Shown piece by piece: positions 11,568 to 21,479 of a stretch of DNA of 64,000 bases (positions within the stretch are counted from its first letter, which is position 1; the number at the start of each line of letters is the position of its first letter). Below the pieces are notes generated by a model, which saw only the letters and a program-made list of their open reading frames with translations, was not told where the DNA came from and searched no databases. The stretch is taken from assembly GCF_037893015.1 (NCBI RefSeq), contig NC_133661.1:241373105-241437104 (forward strand), in the 5' to 3' direction. The stretch is from Macrotis lagotis (taxonomy: Eukaryota > Chordata > Mammalia > Peramelemorphia > Peramelidae). The translations under genes and the position numbers were made by a program.

Positions 11568-12001
11568 AGGCAGCAACATAGAGTAGTGGATAGAGTGTTA
11601 GCCCTAGAATCATAAAGTTGTCATTTAGTGCATGTCTCACTTGACTCTTTGTGACTCCATTTGGAGTTTATTTGGCAAAAACATATAGGAGCATTTGCCA
11701 TTTCCTTCTCCAATTCATTTTCCAGATAAGAAAATTGAGGCAACGGATTGTGTCTTGTCCAGGGTCATTAGAAGGTGACTACCACCAGACCCAACAACCT
11801 ATCTACTCGGCCATTTTCTGAGTTCAAAGCTAACCTCAGACCCTTAGAAACTCTGAGACCCTGGGCAATTCACTTAACTCAATTTGTCTCAGTTTCCTCA
11901 TTTGAAAAATGAGCCAGAGAAGAAAATGGCAAACCATTCCAATATCTTTGCCAAGAAATCCTCAACTCATGAAGGTTAGACATGATTGAAATATGAATAA
12001 A
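11568..12001 (+). mobile_element. MAR1-type SINE, split by a nested SINE
   Basis: Head at 11568-11612 ('gtagtggatagagtgttagc', 'cctagaatca') and body at 11821-12001 ('accctgggcaattcacttaa', 'gtctcagtttcctcatttga', 'gaaaatggcaaaccattcca', 'atctttgccaagaaatcctc', 'tagacatgattgaa') are the two halves of one sense-strand MAR1-type element. The tail is the RTE-like end shared by MAR1 elements. Confidence 0.8.
11613..11820 (-). mobile_element. Nested MAR1-type SINE, opposite strand
   Basis: Reads 'gactctttgtgactccattt', 'gagcatttgccatttccttc', 'tccagataagaaaattgagg', 'acctatctactcggcca', the antisense of the element into which it is inserted. The pair forms an inverted repeat that could fold in RNA. 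Its 3' part is shortened. Confidence 0.72.
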
Positions 12002-13559
12002 CAAATTCTCTTTCAACCATCCAGGATCTGCATGCTTTCTCTGTCACCAGAATTATAGTTTTTATTTGGATAATATTGAGGTCAATACATCAAGATTTAA
12101 ACTGGGGAAATGTCTATCAAAAGTTCAAGCTGTGACCTAATTATTTACCTAAGCAAAGGAATTTCATTTTTCCAATGGAATGAATAGTGATTTCTTTCCA
12201 ACACTATATATAAACATACTTTATCTTGGAAAAATTAAATAATATTACTTTCCATTCCCTTATTTCTAAATTTATAGTCTCTAGAAGTCATTTTAGATGA
12301 GATGTGCTTAAAATTTAAACTTCAAATGATACAGTATTTTCTTTTGGATATCCTTAATGGTGACAAATCTTTGTCTTTTGGAGGAAAATTTTGATTTTTG
12401 GACAGAGCAGAGTCAGTTTTAACTGAGACTTTAGAATAAGGTGGGTGAGCAAGTTGAAGAATACCAATTGTGATCTAAAATTAGATACTTTAAAATTTTG
12501 CCAAGATGGCTTGAATTGGATCTTTATTTGCAATAAGTGGTTAGATGCTGTTAAGGTACTTTAGAAGAAAAAAACTAAGATTTTTTTTATTTATAGGCAA
12601 AACAATAACAGTATTTTACTTTTTGCTTAATGGATCCATTTCATGACTTTCTTCATGGATCTGTGATCATTTCTATAATTAAGATATATTTTCCACAGGC
12701 AACCATTTAGAAGGTACCTTGAGAATAAGTTTCCTGTACTAAATCTATGCCCTCAAAAGGAAAGAAATTTAAATGAGAGGAAGGAAAAAATAGAAGTGAG
12801 AGTATAATTTGGACAAGAAGGCATTTATTATATTGTGAAGTCAAACTGAAGAATTTAGCTTAAAAAACTACTTCTTTTTATTAATTTAATTATACCACAG
12901 TCACAACTATAAATTATATTTCTCTTTCTTTTGACCTATTCATCTTAGTATTTTTTTTCCCCTTGAAAGTTGCATGTTGGCTATCTTAATTCAAACACAG
13001 ATTTCTTGTTTATATTGCTTATCATTCCAAGATCTGGAATTGAAATTGCTCCTAGAAATTTTATTGCTTTGAGGATTAACCCTGAGTTACATTTGAGAAT
13101 GAGAAACAGAATTGCTTCTGGAGCAAAGGGAAAAAAGCAATCTGTTTTTAACATGTCATATATTTAACAATACAGCATTCACAAGATGAGTTTTGAGGTT
13201 TTTGTGTGGTTAAGTATGGCAAACCAGGTTGAACAAAATTGGAATCTCATAGAATACATATTTACGTCCTTAAATGGAAATAATGTTATCTGATTAATAA
13301 ACTGATTAGTTTAAGATCTTCACTTTCTGGTTCTAACAATCTTCCAGCTTCCTCTAATATATTCATTGGTTGGTAGGGCCCAAGTTTCTTCAAAACCACT
13401 GCCTAAATCTCTAAAACTAGCCCCTCAGTACTTGTATATATAATTGAGGCACAATTAATATTTAATTAATTAATATAAAAATAAGATTTTTCTATTGAGA
13501 TGTGTGAATTTTCCCCAAATCATAAAAATGAACATGCCAATTGAGCATCATGGACTCCA
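12002..13559. other. Unassigned AT-rich interval
   Basis: No gene or recognised repeat. A 65-codon open frame at 12970-13167 follows a T/C-rich stretch ending in 'gaaag' and shows no recognisable motif. Confidence 0.5.
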
Positions 13560-13937
13560 AATGGAATTTATACTACAAAAGAATATCTAGTCCAAAAGTT
13601 TACCTGACTCCTAGAATTCCTTCCAATCAGTGGTTTGCACTTTAACTCAGAAGTCTTCTTTTCAGGAGAACCTACAATTTTCTGATACAGCCCATTCCAT
13701 TTCTAGATAGCCCTCATTCTTAGGAAGGTATTCTTCATTGCAAGCCTAATCTTATCACTATGCAACATTCAATCCTTTCTCTTAGTTCTTCCTATTGAAA
13801 TGAAACAGAAAATTCTCATCTGTCTTTCATGTGACAATGTTTCAAGAATTATGTAAGACTGTTAGGATGAATACTTCATTTCTCCCTAGTTTCTTTTGAT
13901 ATATTTTGGATTCCAGATGAAAGCAAGACTCCATTTC
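13560..13937 (+). repeat. L3/CR1-type LINE 3' remnant
   Basis: 'aatatctagtcc', 'ttctgatacagcccattcca', 'tctagatagccctcattctt', 'aggaaggtattcttcattgc', 'aagcctaat' follow the order of the widespread CR1/L3 tail ('catctagtccaa...cagcccattccacttttggatagctctaattgttaggaag...'). Diverged and old. The SINE at 13951 is inserted at its right edge. Confidence 0.65.
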
Positions 13938-13950
13938 ATACCACTTTTTT

Positions 13951-14097
13951 TTTTAGGTTTTTGCAAGGCAAACAGGGTTAAGTGGCTTGCCCAAGGCCAC
14001 ACAGCTAGGTAATTATTAAGTGTCTGAGACCAGATTTGAACCCAGGTACTCCTGACTCCAAGGCCGGTGCTTTATCCACTACACCACCTAGCCGCCC
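13951..14097 (-). mobile_element. WSINE1-like SINE at L1 border
   Basis: Antisense copy with all conserved blocks ('gtttttgcaaggcaaacagg', 'ggtaattattaagtgtctga', 'ggtactcctgactccaaggc', 'ctacaccacctagccgcccc'). It lies between cataccactttt at 13938-13949 and the same 12-mer at 14098-14109; the latter is also the left target duplication of the adjacent full-length L1. Confidence 0.92.
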
Positions 14098-14142
14098 CAT
14101 ACCACTTTTTTAAAGAAAGATTTTATTTATTTTGAGTTTTAC

Positions 14143-14181
14143 AATTCCCCCCCATTCTTGCTTTCCTCCCCCACCCCCCAC
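14143..14181 (-). other. L1 3' UTR G-rich polypurine tract
   Basis: On the - strand this is a series of G runs (gggggtggggga... and ggggggg) separated by A-rich spacers. A guanine-rich, quadruplex-prone tract in the 3' UTR is a known feature of mammalian L1s. Confidence 0.75.
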
Positions 14182-14479
14182 AGAAGGCATTCTATTAGAC
14201 TTTACATTGTTTCCATGGTATACATTGATCTCAGTTGAATGTGATGACAGAGAAATCATATCCTTAAGGAAGAAAAATAAAATATAAGAGATAGCAAAAT
14301 TACATAACAAGATAACAGATTATTTTTTCTAATTTGAAGGTAATAGTCTTTGGTCTTTGTTCAAAGTCCGCAATCCTTTCTCTGGATACAGATGGTATTC
14401 TCCATTGCAGATAGCCCAAAATTGTCCCTGGTTGTTGTACTGATGGAATGAGCAAGTCAATCAAGGTTGATTATCACCC

Positions 14480-17400
14480 ACATGTTGCAGTTAGGGTGTA
14501 CAATGTTTTTCTGGTTCTGCTCTTCTCATTCAGCATCAGTTCATGCAAGTCCTTCCAGGCTTCCCTTAACTCCCATCCTTCTTGGTTTCTAATAGAACAA
14601 TAGTGTTCCATGATATACATATACTACAGTTTGTTAAGCCATTCCGCAAATGATGGACATTCACTTAATTTCCAATTTTTTGTCACCACAAACAGGGCTG
14701 CTATAAATATTTTTGTACAAGTGATGTTTTTACCCTTTTTTATCATCTCTTCAGGGTATAGACCCAGTAGTGGTATTGCTGGATAAAAGGGTATGCACAT
14801 TTTTGTTGCCCTTTGGGCATAGTTCCAAATTGCTCCCCAGAAAGGTTGGATGAGTTCACAACTCCACCAACAATGTATTAGCGTTCTAGATTTCCCACAT
14901 CCCTTCCAACATTGATCATTGTCCTTTCTGGTTATATTGGCCAGTCTGAGAAGTGTGAGGTGGTATCTCAGAGAAGCTTTAATTTGCATTTGTCTAATAG
15001 GTAATGATTTGAAGCAATTTTTCACATGACTATGGATTACTTTGATTTCCTCATCTGTAAATTGCCTTTGCATGTCCTTTGACCATTTGTCAATTGGGGA
15101 ATGTTTTTTTTTTAATTTGACTCAGTTCTCTCTATATTTTAGAAATGAGTCCTTTGTCAGAAATATTAGTTGCAAAAATTGTTTCCCAATTTACTACATT
15201 TCTTTTGATCTTGGTTACAGTGGTTTTGTCTATGCAAAAGTGTTTTAATTTAATGTAATCTAAATTATCTAGTTTGTTTTTAATGATGTTCTCCATCTCT
15301 TCCTTGGTCATAAACTGCTTCCCTTTCCATAGATGTGACAGGTAAACTACTCCTTGATCTTTTAGTTTGCTTATAATATTATTTTTTATGTCTAAATCTT
15401 GTATCCATTTTGATCTTATCTTGGTATGGGGTGTGAGGTATTGATCTAATCTAAGTTTCTTCCATACTACCTTCCAGTTTTCCCAACAGTTTTTATGGAA
15501 GAGAGAATTTTTATCCCAATAGCTGGACTCTTTGGGTTTATCAAACAGCAGATTACTATAATCATTTCCTGTTATTGCACCTAGATTATTCCACTGATTC
15601 ACAACTCTATTTCTTAGCCAGTACCAGACAGTTTTTATGACTGATGCTTTATAATATAATTTTAGATCAGTATGGCTAAGCCACCTTCTTTTGTACTTTT
15701 TTTTTCATTGAATCCCTGGAAATTCTTGACTTTTTATTTCTCCAGATAAATTTACTTGCAATTTTTTCTGACTCATTAAAGTAATTTTTTGGAATTTTGA
15801 TTGGTAGGGCACTAAACATATAGTTAGTTTTGGTAAAATTGTCATTTTTATTATATTAGCTCAACCTATCCATTAACAGTTGATATTTGCCCAGGAATTT
15901 AAATCTGATTTTATTTGTGTGAGAAGTGTTTTGTAATTGTTTTCAAAAAGTTTTTGAGTCTGCCTTGACAGGTAGACTCCCAGGTATTTTACTTTGTCTA
16001 AGATTGCTTTGAATGGTATTTCTCTTTCTAGCTCTTTCTGCTGTATCTTGCTAGTCATATATAGAAATGTTGAGGATTTATGAGGGTTTATTTTTATATC
16101 CTGCTACTTTGCTAAGGTTGTTTATTATTTCTAGTAGGTTTTTTTTAGGTTTTTGCAAGGCAAATGGGGTTAAGTGGCTTGCCCAAAGCCACACAACTAG
16201 GTAATTATTAAGTGTTTGAGACCAGATTTGAACCCAGGTACTCCTGACTCCAGGGCTGATGCTTAATCCACTGCACCACCTAGCCACCCCTATTTCTAGT
16301 AGTTTTTAGGTGATTTTTGGGGATTCTCTAGGTATACTATCATGTCTTCTGTAAAGAGTGAGAGTTTTGTCTCCTCCTTCCCTTTTTTAATTCCTTCAAT
16401 TTTTTTTTTTACTCTCATTGCTGAGGCTAACATTTCTAATAAAATATTGAATAGTAGTGGTGATAATGGACATCCTTGTTTCACCCCTGATCTTATTGGG
16501 GATGCTTCTAACTTATCCTGTTGCATATAATGCTTGTTGATGGTTTTGGATAGATATTGCTTATTATGCTAAGGAATAAATCATTTATTCCTATATTCTC
16601 TAGTGTTTTTATTATGAATGAGTGCTATATTTTGTCAAAAGCTTTTCCAGCATCTATTGATATGATCATATGATTTCTGATAGGTATGTTATTGATATAA
16701 TTAATTATATTAGCAGTTTTCCTAATATTGAACCAACCCTACATTCCTGGAATAAATCTTACTTGATCATAATGTATTATCGTAGTGATAACTTGTTGTA
16801 ATCATTTTGCTAAGATTTTAAGTTTTTTGCATCTTTATTCATCAGGGAGATAGGTCTATAATTTTCTTTCTCTGTTTTTAACTCTTCCTGTTTTAGATAT
16901 CAGCACCATATTGGTGTCATAGAAAGAGTTAGGCAGAGTTCTGTCTTCACCTATTTTTCCAAAGAGTTTATATAGAATTGGAACCAATTGTTCCTTAAAT
17001 GTTTGATTGAATTCACTTGTGAATCCATCTGGCCCTGGAGATTTTTTCTTAGAGAGTTCAGTAATGGCTTTTTGAATTTCTTTTACTGAGATAGGGTTAT
17101 TTAGGTTTTAAATTTCTTCTTCATTTAATCTGGACAATTTATATTTTGTAAATATTTATCAATTTCACTTAGATTGCCAAATTTTTAGAGTTGAGCAAAA
17201 TTATTCCAAATTATTGCTTTAATTTCCTCCTCATTTGTGGAGAGTTCACCTTTTTCATTTATGATACTAGCATTTTGGTTTCCTTCTTTCTTTTTTTAAT
17301 CAAATTGACCAGGGGGTTATCAATTTTATTTGTTTTTTCATAAAACCAGCTCTTGGTTTTATTTATTAGTTCAGTAGTTTTCTTGCTTTCAATTTTATTA

Positions 17401-18438
17401 ATTTCTCCTTTAATTTTTAGAATTTCTAATTTGATTTTTAATTGGGGGTTTTATTCATTCTTTCTCTAATTTTTTAGTTGTATATGTAGTTCATTGATTT
17501 TTTTCTTTCTCTAATTTATTTATGTAAATATTTAAAGATATAATATGTCCCCTGACAGCTGCCTTGAGTGTATCCCATAGGTTTTGGTATGTTGTTTCAT
17601 TATTGTCATTATGTAGGATGAAATAATTAATTTTTTCTATAATTTGTTGCTTGATCCATTCATTCTTTAAAAAGAGGTTATTTAGTTTCCAATTAGTTCT
17701 GGGTCTGTATCTCCCTGGCCCAATATTGCATATGACTTTTATTGCATTATGATCTGAGAAAGATGTTTTCACCATTTCTGCCTTTCTGCAATTGATCATT
17801 AGGTTTTTATGTCCTAGTACATGGTCAATTTTTGTGTAAGTTCCATGTACTGCAGGAAAAAAAGTATTTTCCTTTTCTATCCCCATTCAGTTTCCTCCAT
17901 AGGTCTATCATATCTAGGTTTTCTAACAATCTATTTACCTCCTTAACTTCCTTCTTGTTGTAAATTTTATGATTAGATTTATCTTAATCTGAGAGGGGAG
18001 GTTGAAGTCTCCCACTAGTAGAGTTTTGCTATCTATGTCTTCCTGTAGCTCTTTCAACTTCTCCTCTAAGAATATGGATGCTGTACCATTGGGTGCATAC
18101 ATATTTAGTATTGAAATTACTTTATTGTCTATGGTACCTTTTGGGAGGATATCATTTCCTTCCTTATCTCTTTTAACGCGATCTATTTTTGCACCTGCTT
18201 TGTCTGAAATAAGGATTGCTACCCCTGCTTTTTTCACTTCAGCTGAAGCAAAATATATTTTGCTCCAACCTTTTACCTTACTCTTTATGTATCTCTCTGT
18301 TTCAAATGAGTTTCTTGTAAGCAGCATATTGTAGGATTCTTGTTTTTAATCTACTCTGCTATATCACTTACATTTTAAAGGAGAGTTCATCCGATTCACA
18401 TTCAAAGTTATAATTACGAACTCTTTATTGCCCTCCAT
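14480..18438 (-). pseudogene. L1 ORF2 (endonuclease + reverse transcriptase), decayed
   Basis: The start ATG (18438) gives MEGNKEFVIITLNVNRMNS, whose Asn in LNVN matches the catalytic Asn of L1 APE-type endonuclease. A stop follows near 18378 and the QETH block (about 18300-18318) is in another frame. Further on are AGVAILIS, LNMYAPN, VGDFNLP (about 18020), IDHVLGH (about 17820) and SDHNAI (about 17750), the remaining endonuclease signatures. The reverse transcriptase keeps [14 protein letters not shown] (about 16440-16485), but the active-site box is FTED (16344-16355) instead of FADD. The C-terminal WWSCELIQPFW block is at about 14830-14870, and the main C-terminal frame stops at 14624. Many frameshifts and stops, plus a SINE at 16138-16290, break it. 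In an intact element it would nick target DNA and reverse transcribe L1 RNA in the nucleus. Confidence 0.93.
16138..16290 (-). mobile_element. WSINE1-like SINE nested in L1 ORF2
   Basis: Full antisense copy with perfect 12-bp duplication tatttctagtag at 16126-16137 and 16291-16302. It interrupts the reverse transcriptase region, so it is younger than the L1. Confidence 0.95.
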
Positions 18439-19037
18439 GCTATCTTCCTTCTGTTTGTATTTTGCCCCTTTTTCCCTTTATCCATATTCCCCAGTGTTTT
18501 GTTTCTGAATACCACCACCTTCAGTGTTTTCCCCTTTGTATCCAACCCCTCCCCTTTCTTTCCCCTTTCCCTTTTCCCCTTCTATTTTTCTGTTACTTCC
18601 CCATTTTCTTCCCCTCCCTGTCCCCCCCTCCCCTTTCCCCTTTTTAATGCTTGAAATGTAAGATAAGTTTCTTAACTAAGTGTATCTAAGTTAACTTTAA
18701 GCCAAGTCTGATGAGATGAAGATTCAGGTGGTTCTTACCTCCTCCCTTCTTCCCCTCAATTATAGTAGGTCTTTTGTACCTCTTGATGTAATGAGATTTA
18801 CCCCATTCAGTCTCCTTCCATCCTCCCTTCTCCTTACTGTTCCCCTTGTTAAGGAGGTATTGTTTTTAAATCATTCTATCTGAGTCACAGAAAAGTTATG
18901 AGCATCCATCACTTCTGGCTATGTATATTCTCTCTAATAAACTTACAATTCTCAAGAGTTATGAGACTCTTTCTCCCAAGTGGGTATATAGCCAGTTTCA
19001 TCTTAGGATAGCAGTTTGTTTGTTTGTTATTACCTCT
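18439..19037 (-). other. Long inter-ORF spacer of L1, purine-rich
   Basis: About 600 bases separate the ORF1 stop (19038) from the ORF2 start (18438). At 18463-18645 the L1 sense strand is almost pure purine (runs of GGGGAAAAGGGG type). No open frame fits it. Primate L1 spacers are far shorter (tens of bases), so this is either a subfamily trait or an insertion. Confidence 0.7.
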
Positions 19038-20076
19038 TCATGTGTCTCTTGAGCATCCCGTTTGATCTCCAAATTTTCTATTTTGCTCTGGTCTTTTCAT
19101 CATGAAATCTTGGAAGTCTCCCATTTCATTAAAAATATCCATCTTTTTCCCTGGAGGAGAAGGCTCAGTTTTGTGGGATAGTGGATTCTTGGCTGTATTC
19201 CAAGCTCCCTTGCTCTCCAGGAATATCTCATTCCAGGCCCTTCAATCCCTTTATGATTCTGCAGCCAGGTCCTATGTAATCCTTATTGTGGCTCCTTGGT
19301 ATTTAAATTTTTTCTTTCTGGCTGCTTGCAGGATTTTTTCTTTTATCTGATAGTTCTGAAATTTGGCCACAACATTCCTTGATGTTTTCATTTTAAGATC
19401 TCTTTCCGGAGTGGATTGATATATTCTTTCAATAACTATTTTGCCCTTTTGTTCCATGATATCAGGGCAATTTTCCATCACGAAATCTTGTAACATTGAG
19501 TCCAGGCTTTTTTTTTTCTCTTCAATGTTTTCAGGAAGTCCTATGATTCTCAGGTTGTCACTTCTTGCTTGATTCTTGAGGTCAGTGATTTTGCTGACAA
19601 GGTATTTTACATTTTCTTCTATATTTTTGGTCTTTTGTTTTTGTTTAATACAATCTTGCTGTCTCATGATGTCATTAGTTTCTGCCAATTCCATACTTTT
19701 TTTAGAGTTTTTTCTTCATTTATCTTTTGCAATTCCTTTTCCAGTTGGTTAATTCTGTTTCTGAAGGAGTTTTCCATTTGCCTAAGTATAGTTTTGAGAG
19801 AATCATTTTCATTTTGCATTTGTCCAATTGAATATCTGAGAGGGTTAGTCTCATTTTGTATTTGTCCAATTGTATTTTCCAAGATTTGTTTTCTTGTTGC
19901 CAGATGTTAATTTTCTCTTGCAATGTGTTAATTCTCTCTCTCAATTTTCCCAATTGATATTTAAACGCCTACCTGATTTCAAGGAAGTCATTTTGGGCTG
20001 GAGACCAATTCATATTCTCCTCAGCAGTGCTAGATCTCTCTGGGTTAGAATCTATTTCTTCTAAATATTTCTTCAT
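19038..20076 (-). pseudogene. L1 ORF1 (RNA-binding chaperone), decayed
   Basis: The frame can be followed in pieces over about 346 codons, close to the 338 residues usual for L1 ORF1p. It begins MKKYLEEIDSNPERS at 20076, runs into a stop near 19969, continues as a Gln/Asn/Glu-rich coiled coil (about 19950-19690), then the RRM-like domain with DNLRIIGLPE (about 19530-19560), the STPERDLKMKTSRNV block, and the C-terminal domain. Past 19272 there are three in-frame stops and one frameshift; the end is still recognisable as GIQPRIHYPTKLSLLLQG and DFQDFMMKRPEQN. The intact protein would coat L1 RNA as a trimer. This copy cannot be translated whole. Confidence 0.93.
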
Positions 20077-20770
20077 GGGCCCCCCTTTCTCTGACCTTTT
20101 CTCATCTTTTTAGGATCTTGTTTGGGGGGTGGGCAGAGCTGGTTCTCAGAAGTTTGTTTTTGAAGATCCTAGAGGCTTTGTTCACTTAGCTTGGTAATTC
20201 CAAGGGACAGCCAGTAGGAGACACTGGCTGCTTTTTCTGGAGTGTTTGAGGTCCTCAGCAGCAGGGTCTGAGTTGATCTTGAACACTGGGCTAGGCCCTG
20301 GGGAAGGGAGGTAATCTCTTTCCCTTGAGTGAACTCTGTTTGCCCTAAGGGGGTTGGGGGGGAGTTATTTCTTGTTTGTTCTGGGCAAAGGGCTCTGCTG
20401 AAAGTATGTAGCTCAGGTCCCCAGCCCAGCTGGTTGTTCTCCAGGCCTGCTCTGAGACTCTGTGCTGGGACTCACCCTCCCATAGTTCCTCTCCCCCTGG
20501 CCAAAGACTTTGCAGCTGAAGTTGGATCTCACACTTGCTGCTCACTGAAGTCTCTACAGCTGAGGCTGGCTCTCTGGCTTCCCCCAGCTGCTGTCCCTAA
20601 GCAGATCCTGTTTTCATCTCCCGGTTCACCCACTGTCCCCCAAGACAGACTTTCTTTGTAGGTAGTGTTCTCCTAGCTTCTCTTTCTGGGTTTTGTTGAT
20701 TGAATTTCTGTTAAGATGTTTCTCTCAAGTTGTTTTTGAGGGGAAAGAGGAGCACTTATCCCACTTATTT

Positions 20771-20788
20771 CTCCGCCATCTTGGCCAG
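20771..20788 (-). promoter_or_regulatory. YY1-like motif at L1 5' end
   Basis: The L1 sense strand starts about 20795 and reads gagacttctggccaagatggcggag; the core ccaagatggcggag is a YY1-type site. Human L1 also has a YY1 site within its first 20 bases that fixes the start point, so this end looks complete. Confidence 0.75.
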
Positions 20789-20984
20789 AAGTCTCCATAC
20801 CACTTTTATTTTTCTACAGAAAAAAAGTAAATCACAAATATGTTATTTTCAAAACTATCCTACTTGTCCATGCTTCCTTCTGAGTTTGCTTCTGTTATTC
20901 TGTGTATTTTTTAAAAAGCTTCAATGTCCCTTTTTTTTAAATATCACTATTATTAACCCTCTCCTCCTTCAAAACTCACCCAAT

Positions 20985-21065
20985 TAAAGGCATCAGCAAG
21001 TATTTAGCTGAGTATTTATAATGTGCCAAGCACTGAAAATATAGATAAAGGTAAACCCTCAAATA
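20985..21065 (+). repeat. Ancient mammalian repeat fragment
   Basis: 'tatttagctgagtatttata', 'atgtgccaagcactgaaaat' resembles the common block '...tgtgccaggcactgtgctaagcactgggg' seen also at 37770, 38490, 49010 and 62565. I cannot name the family with certainty. Confidence 0.45.
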
Positions 21066-21119
21066 CCAAGAGATAAAAGGAAAGAACAAAATCTTGTAAC
21101 ATAAAGTTCCCTCCACTGA

Positions 21120-21450
21120 AACAAATGCTTCTTATGGTTAGTGAAGTATTCATCTGCATAGTCACATCGTGGTCATTTCAGAAATGTCTATGTCTCTCAG
21201 TCTGGAGATGAGTGAAATAGGTCCTTCTTCACAGGTCTTCTGACAACCTAATTGGTCATTGCACTGAGTTGTTTAGAGTTGTTTTTGTCCATATTTTTGC
21301 TTTCTTGTATAAAATTGTTTCCCTGGTTCTGCTCATATCTTTCTATCTGTTTATAATACTCAGAATTCTCTAAAATAGTCTCTTTTGTCATTTCATATAG
21401 GTAAAATCTTCCATTATATTCATATATGACAGTTTTTTGACAATTCCCCC
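21120..21450 (-). mobile_element. Old L1 3' fragment
   Basis: 'ttccctggttctgctcatat' and 'catataggtaaaatcttccattatattcatatatgacag' followed by 'caattcccccagttg' are the diverged reverse complement of the L1 ORF2 end (ttctgctcacttcactcagc ... accattccccaattgatg). Confidence 0.6.
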
Positions 21451-21479
21451 AGTTGTCTAAGAAGCACTCTAAGATACTC

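Larger units (their letters stand above)
14110..20795 (-). mobile_element. Full-length L1 retrotransposon (degenerate)
   Basis: About 6.7 kb, or about 6.5 kb without the nested SINE. It is flanked by cataccactttt at 14098 and 20796, reads 5' to 3' from 20795 down, and has all L1 parts in order: 5' end with a YY1-like motif, 5' UTR (about 20795-20077), ORF1 (20076-19038), a long inter-ORF spacer, ORF2 (18438 to about 14480), 3' UTR with a G-rich tract, and an A-rich end next to the left duplication. Both frames carry frameshifts and stops, so it is dead. It matches the truncated + strand copy at 6623-8170, which is of the same or a close subfamily. Confidence 0.95.

Noticed and set aside
18002-18334. 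110-codon + strand frame
   Set aside because: Shadow of the L1 endonuclease on the opposite strand.
20329-20661. 110-codon + strand frame with mixed composition
   Set aside because: It is the antisense of the L1 5' UTR; GC-rich L1 leader sequence often opens by chance on the reverse strand.
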